This document shows, piece by piece, positions 6,141 to 8,226 of a stretch of 8,226 nucleotides of DNA. This DNA is from an uncultured Flavonifractor sp. (GTDB taxonomy: Bacteria > Bacillota > Clostridia > Oscillospirales > Oscillospiraceae): the NCBI GenBank assembly GCA_947384055.1, contig CANDFO010000089.1, forward strand, positions 1 to 8,226. The letters run 5' to 3'. The notes beneath the pieces were generated by a model. The model was not told the DNA's origin and did not search any database. It worked only from the letters and a program-made list of their open reading frames with translations. Each line of letters starts with the position of its first letter. Positions within the stretch are counted from its first letter, which is position 1. Both the position numbers and the translations under genes were made by a program.

Positions 6141-6182
6141 AGCCGCGGGAGAGGGCGTTCCTGCGGCCATCGGACAGACAAA

Positions 6183-6238
6183 CACCCCGCCCTGTCCAGA
6201 CAGATGACAGCGATTTGTCTGGACAGGGCGGGGGTATT
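6183..6238. terminator. bidirectional terminator hairpin between convergent genes
   Basis: CCCCGCCCTGTCCAGACA (6185-6202) is exactly inverted at 6216-6233, an 18-bp perfect stem with a 13-nt loop. The plus strand continues with GGTATTTC and the minus strand with TGTTTGTCTG, so both exits are modestly T-rich. It lies between the end of tcdA and the end of the convergent minus-strand gene and can serve both. Confidence 0.75.
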
Positions 6239-6311
6239 TCTGCGGTTTCCCGCGGCAGGTTTTGCAGGCAGCGCGCCAGAACGTCATGCCAATCCCCTGA
6301 ACGTCCTTGGG

Positions 6312-6731
6312 CTACAGGATATCGTCCGCGTCCACCAGGATATTGTCAGTACCGTGCTCCTCAAACTCAGCAATATAGGCGTCGATACGGCGGTTAAGCT
6401 CATCGTAGTTGCTCTCGTCAATAGGCGCGTCATCCATATCCCGACGGGCCAGGTCCTCCGCGAGGATGTCGAAAAAGACGTTGTTCTCATATTCCATAAT
6501 CGCCTCATGGATGCCGCCCTCCACAAAGGCCCTGGAGGGAACCGTCTCCCCCTGCCACTCCTCGGTCAAAATGCCCATGCCCTCCTCCCGGGCGCGGGCA
6601 AACAGAAGACTCTCTATATCGTCATAATCTTTAAACCGGTCGTCGCCTCTGGTGGAGTTCAGCACCCAGTTGCCGATATAAGCCATATCCAGCAGGCGGC
6701 GAAACTGCTTGGTCGTCAATTCCAGCTTCAT
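6312..6731 (-). CDS. uncharacterised acidic protein, about 139 aa
   Basis: I do not recognise a named family. The protein starts MKLELTTKQFRRLLDMAYIG, then NWVLNSTR, and is acidic throughout, ending in VDADDIL. It is predicted to be soluble, with no signal peptide, membrane segment or Cys motif. The pattern of a small helical N-terminus with NW(V)LNSTR recalls widespread hypothetical proteins of Firmicutes. The ATG at 6731 has AGGAGG (6746-6741) 9 nt upstream. A GTG at 6734 has 6 nt spacing and is equally possible, adding one residue. It has its own consensus promoter, points toward tcdA, and is separated from it by the shared hairpin terminator. Codon use is like the neighbouring chromosomal genes. 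Confidence 0.85.
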   Translation of the reverse strand: MKLELTTKQFRRLLDMAYIGNWVLNSTRGDDRFKDYDDIESLLFARAREEGMGILTEEWQGETVPSRAFVEGGIHEAIMEYENNVFFDILAEDLARRDMDDAPIDESNYDELNRRIDAYIAEFEEHGTDNILVDADDIL

Positions 6732-6789
6732 CACACGAAACCTCCTCGCTGTCGTACCTGCAGGGACCCCTGCGGTCTCTGCACTCTAT

Positions 6790-6817
6790 ATTATAATCAC
6801 AGCGGAGGAAATGTCAA
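6790..6817 (-). promoter_or_regulatory. consensus promoter of the uncharacterised minus-strand gene
   Basis: On the minus strand TTGACA (6817-6812), a 16-bp spacer and TATAAT (6795-6790) are both perfect hexamers. The leader (about 6783-6732) holds a small inverted repeat GCAGGG/CCCTGC (6760-6765 with 6768-6773) just upstream of the ribosome site, which could be an operator or leader hairpin. Confidence 0.88.
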
Positions 6818-6854
6818 ACGGGGGAAGGCACTGCTTTCGGAAAAAAATTAAAAC

Positions 6855-6899
6855 TTGCCATAAAAAATACTTGTAAAATATAATTGAAGTGTGTATAAT
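6855..6899 (+). promoter_or_regulatory. tandem plus-strand promoters in the AT-rich stretch
   Basis: Two overlapping promoter patterns are seen: TTGCCA-N18-TATAAT (6855-6884) and TTGTAA-N17-TATAAT (6871-6899). The second -10 is perfect. No clear gene follows for over 300 bases; the next known gene in this direction is the tRNA-Leu at 7231. Confidence 0.65.
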
Positions 6900-7230
6900 A
6901 AATCTGTATTATATGTTTTTAGAAAACCGCTGATTAAATCAAGAGGTTTAACATTGCAGTCAACTTCAGAAGGAATTACTCCATCGCTTGGGAAAAGTAC
7001 CAATCTACCGGAATTTTAAGCAGCTTGTTTGATTTGCAGTTGATACGGCATCCGATTGCTGAAAACTATGGGGAGTGCTTGTTTTTTTCCTTTTTCCAGT
7101 TTCAAATAGGGCGTAACTTATATGGATAGCGTTGCTGTTACGTGTTTGATCTTACTCGGATTTTTAAGACAGAGCTGTTTACATGGTGCCAACACAGCTC
7201 TGTGTATAAACATAAACTAAAGCATATAAT
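6900..7230. other. AT-rich intergenic stretch before tRNA-Leu
   Basis: About 330 bases clearly richer in A and T than the flanking genes. It has a 63-codon open frame (6938-7129, plus) without an ATG or ribosome site, reading IKRFNIAVNFRRNYSIAWEK at its start, with no recognised family. It also holds a 10-bp perfect inverted repeat ACAGAGCTGT/ACAGCTCTGT (7169-7178 with 7194-7203) that lacks a T-run. A TATAAT at 7225-7230 touches the tRNA itself, so it cannot serve as its promoter. The composition suggests foreign or decayed DNA. Confidence 0.5.
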
Positions 7231-7317
7231 GCCGGTGTGTTGGAATTGGTAGACGAGGTGGACTCAAAATCCATTGCCAGCGATGGTGTGCGGGTTCGAG
7301 TCCCGCCACCGGCACCA
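7231..7317 (+). tRNA. tRNA-Leu (anticodon CAA)
   Basis: An 87-nt class II tRNA that reads UUG. The acceptor stem is GCCGGTG/CACCGGC (7231-7237 with 7307-7313), followed by A and an encoded CCA (7315-7317). The anticodon loop CTCAAAA is closed by GTGGA/TCCAT and the anticodon CAA is at 7265-7267. A long variable arm with GCCA/TGGT and a T-arm with GGTTCGAGTCC are present, as expected for leucine tRNAs. The 3' ends of tRNA-Leu genes are common integration sites, and possible mobile-element debris follows here. Confidence 0.97.
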
Positions 7318-7345
7318 GAAAAAGAGGTCAAGAAAGATCTTTGGT

Positions 7346-7422
7346 GAAAAAATCGAGATATTTCAAGGCTTCGGAGGCCCTTGGATAATGAAAATCCAAG
7401 GGCCTCAAAATTTAGATTTTTC
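7346..7422 (+). terminator. hairpin after tRNA-Leu, probable terminator
   Basis: GAGGCCCTTGGAT (7374-7386) pairs perfectly over 13 bp with ATCCAAGGGCCTC (7394-7406), loop AATGAAA. The T-run (7417-7421) comes about 10 nt later and belongs to GATTTTTC (7415-7422), which can pair with GAAAAAATC at 7346-7354 (one bulged A). It is the first structure downstream of the tRNA and probably ends its transcript, though the T-run spacing is not ideal. Confidence 0.55.
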
Positions 7423-7494
7423 TCCGCTTCCCATTCACTCAGATACGACTTAAACCTGCGCCATAAAATTGAAAAAGGGTGCTAAATTTTTGAA

Positions 7495-7628
7495 GCGCCT
7501 GTTTTGAGCGCCGGTCCATCAGTTCCAGGGGAATTGATAGATCGGCGCTTTTTTCTTTTCCAGAAAAACGCCAGGAGCGCAATACCCTAGGCGTCTGTTT
7601 TGAAAACAGGCGAAACTAAAACAGGCGC
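7495..7628. repeat. four copies of an 11-bp motif, two direct and two inverted
   Basis: GCGCCTGTTTT at 7495-7505 and GCGTCTGTTTT at 7591-7601 are direct copies. AAAACAGGCG at 7603-7612 and AAAACAGGCGC at 7618-7628 are inverted copies. The second and third copies form a near-perfect palindrome around a single G. They flank the orphan terminator and end 42 bases before the ribosome site of the decayed gene. Confidence 0.7.
7507..7558 (+). terminator. strong orphan intrinsic terminator
   Basis: A 20-bp stem (7507-7526 with 7530-7549) with one mismatch and two G-U pairs, opening AGCGCCG and closing CGGCGCT. It is followed by TTTTTTCTTTT. Its form is excellent, yet no coding gene lies between it and the tRNA hairpin (7423-7506), so the transcript it ends is not obvious. 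Confidence 0.85.
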
Positions 7629-7670
7629 CGGGCTTTTCAGAACAAAAAGTTACCATTCCATTAGAATACG

Positions 7671-7676
7671 AGGAGG
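7671..7676 (+). promoter_or_regulatory. perfect ribosome binding site in front of an ATA codon
   Basis: AGGAGG is followed by 6 nt and then ATA AAA GCA GAA. This is exactly where a start codon is expected, and the reading frame that follows is the coding one. It suggests that an ATG has changed to ATA, or that a very rare start is used. Confidence 0.7.
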
Positions 7677-7682
7677 ATCAAA

Positions 7683-8171
7683 ATAAAAGCAGAAGAAAAA
7701 CGTAGGTATTTCCAGGATCTGACCCTCAACCTCCAGCATGAGGGCCTCACGATGAAGCCGGAAACGGAGGAGGGGTTCCTGCCGGCGGGGATGGACGGCC
7801 AGCGGCTCTGCCTCGCTCTGGAGACCGGCGGGGTGCGGTACTGGAAGGAGGACGTAGCCGGAGATGCCAGGAGCACGGCTCTGGAAAAGGCCACTGCCAT
7901 CGTCAAAACCACCGCCGCGTACATGGGGCAGATGGAGGCGGCGCCCCCGTTGACAGCCAACGGCCTGGAGGGAGACTACCGGCTGCTGGCCGAGTTCAAC
8001 AACGTGGTTCTGGCAGGGCATCCAACCGCGTCGTCGCAAAGTTCGTTTGACTTCGTTTCCCGCTATGCGGAAAACCGCGTCCGCTCCCTTGCTCCTCCTT
8101 TCCCCACCGAACCCGCTTCGCTGGGCTCCGGCGGGGGCCCCGCCCAATTCATCACCTGGGAGAGGGTGTAG
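7683..8171 (+). pseudogene. decayed gene resembling conjugative-element accessory proteins
   Basis: The frame reads IKAEEKRRYFQDLTLNLQHE and on through DGQRLCLALETGGVRYWKED and GLEGDYRLLAEFNNVVLAGH, ending QFITWERV. From memory this resembles a hypothetical protein family found in Tn1549-like and related conjugative elements of gut Clostridia; the function is unknown and no catalytic motif is seen. Three signs of damage are visible. The expected start codon is ATA (7683) behind a perfect ribosome site. A 39-codon segment (8028-8144), low in complexity and rich in hairpins, appears to replace about four codons between HPT and QFITWERV. A TAG at 8169 ends the frame early, possibly from CAG. Translation could restart at ATG 7752, giving 139 aa, but no ribosome site supports it. 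It could still be an expressed short protein. Confidence 0.6.
8028..8144. repeat. in-frame 117-base hairpin-rich insertion
   Basis: The segment interrupts the conserved-looking protein between codons for HPT and QFITWERV. It holds a stem TTTC-CGC/GCGGAAA (8056-8073), CCCGC/GCTGGG (8111-8124) and a 7-bp inverted repeat GGCGGGG/CCCCGCC (8130-8144). Its length is a multiple of three, so the frame survives. It may be a small dispersed repeat; no clear target duplication is seen beyond a shared CCAA at the edges. Confidence 0.45.
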
Positions 8172-8226
8172 GACCCCGAAGAATATCGTGGTGCGCTCCG
8201 GCGTGGCCAACAGCCTGACCTTCGAT

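Larger units (their letters stand above)
7318..7670. other. gene-free stretch between tRNA-Leu and the decayed gene
   Basis: About 350 bases without a coding gene. It holds the tRNA-proximal hairpin, the orphan terminator and the four-copy motif listed separately. No clear duplicate of the tRNA 3' end, which would mark an attachment site, was found inside the window. Confidence 0.6.

Noticed and set aside
7225..7230. TATAAT directly before tRNA-Leu as its promoter
   Set aside because: Transcription would begin inside the mature tRNA, so this box cannot produce it.
7650..8210. 186-codon minus-strand frame at the right end
   Set aside because: It is a shadow of the plus-strand coding frame, whose translation has the clear family-like pattern.
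1..8226. CRISPR array, toxin-antitoxin pair, retron or defence system
   Set aside because: No regularly spaced repeats, reverse transcriptase, nuclease or paired small genes are seen.

Overview
The window looks like chromosomal DNA of a GC-rich Clostridia member, most likely the Oscillospiraceae/Flavonifractor-Oscillibacter group. The reasons are strong Shine-Dalgarno sites, sigma-A type promoters, GC-rich codons, a tmRNA with a Firmicutes-like layout, a DUF1292 protein, a BspA-type leucine-rich repeat remnant and a piece of conjugative-element-like coding sequence. This assignment is inference from sequence style, not a database match.

Left part (1-2480, mostly minus strand): a trans-translation locus. 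A putative promoter near 2452-2480 reads leftward into smpB, then a cyclophilin peptidyl-prolyl isomerase, closed by a clear terminator at 1037-1073. A short BspA-like (LRR_5) gene broken by three frameshifts follows. The tmRNA gene ssrA comes last, with its own extended -10 promoter and a hairpin-rich precursor leader. SmpB and tmRNA act together to rescue stalled ribosomes.

Middle part (2480-6240, plus strand): a small acidic DUF1292 protein with a good promoter, then about 650 bases without a gene. That stretch seems to hold a structured noncoding RNA (about 3131-3444), followed by a near-consensus promoter and a folded leader. Next come a membrane-anchored parvulin-type foldase (PrsA/SurA-like) and a TcdA-type ThiF/E1-like enzyme that probably cyclises the t6A modification of tRNA. 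A long bidirectional hairpin separates TcdA from a convergent uncharacterised gene on the minus strand (6312-6731), which has a consensus promoter.

Right part (6830-8226, plus strand): an AT-rich stretch with tandem promoters but no recognisable gene, a tRNA-Leu(CAA), two hairpin/terminator structures, a four-copy short repeat, and the start of a decayed gene that resembles accessory genes of conjugative elements. That gene has a perfect Shine-Dalgarno site but ATA where the start codon should be. It also has an apparent in-frame 117-base hairpin-rich insertion and an early stop. This side of the tRNA looks like accessory or mobile-element debris.

The best candidates for something undescribed are the 3131-3444 RNA, the folded leader before the parvulin gene, and the 5' hairpin of the tmRNA precursor.
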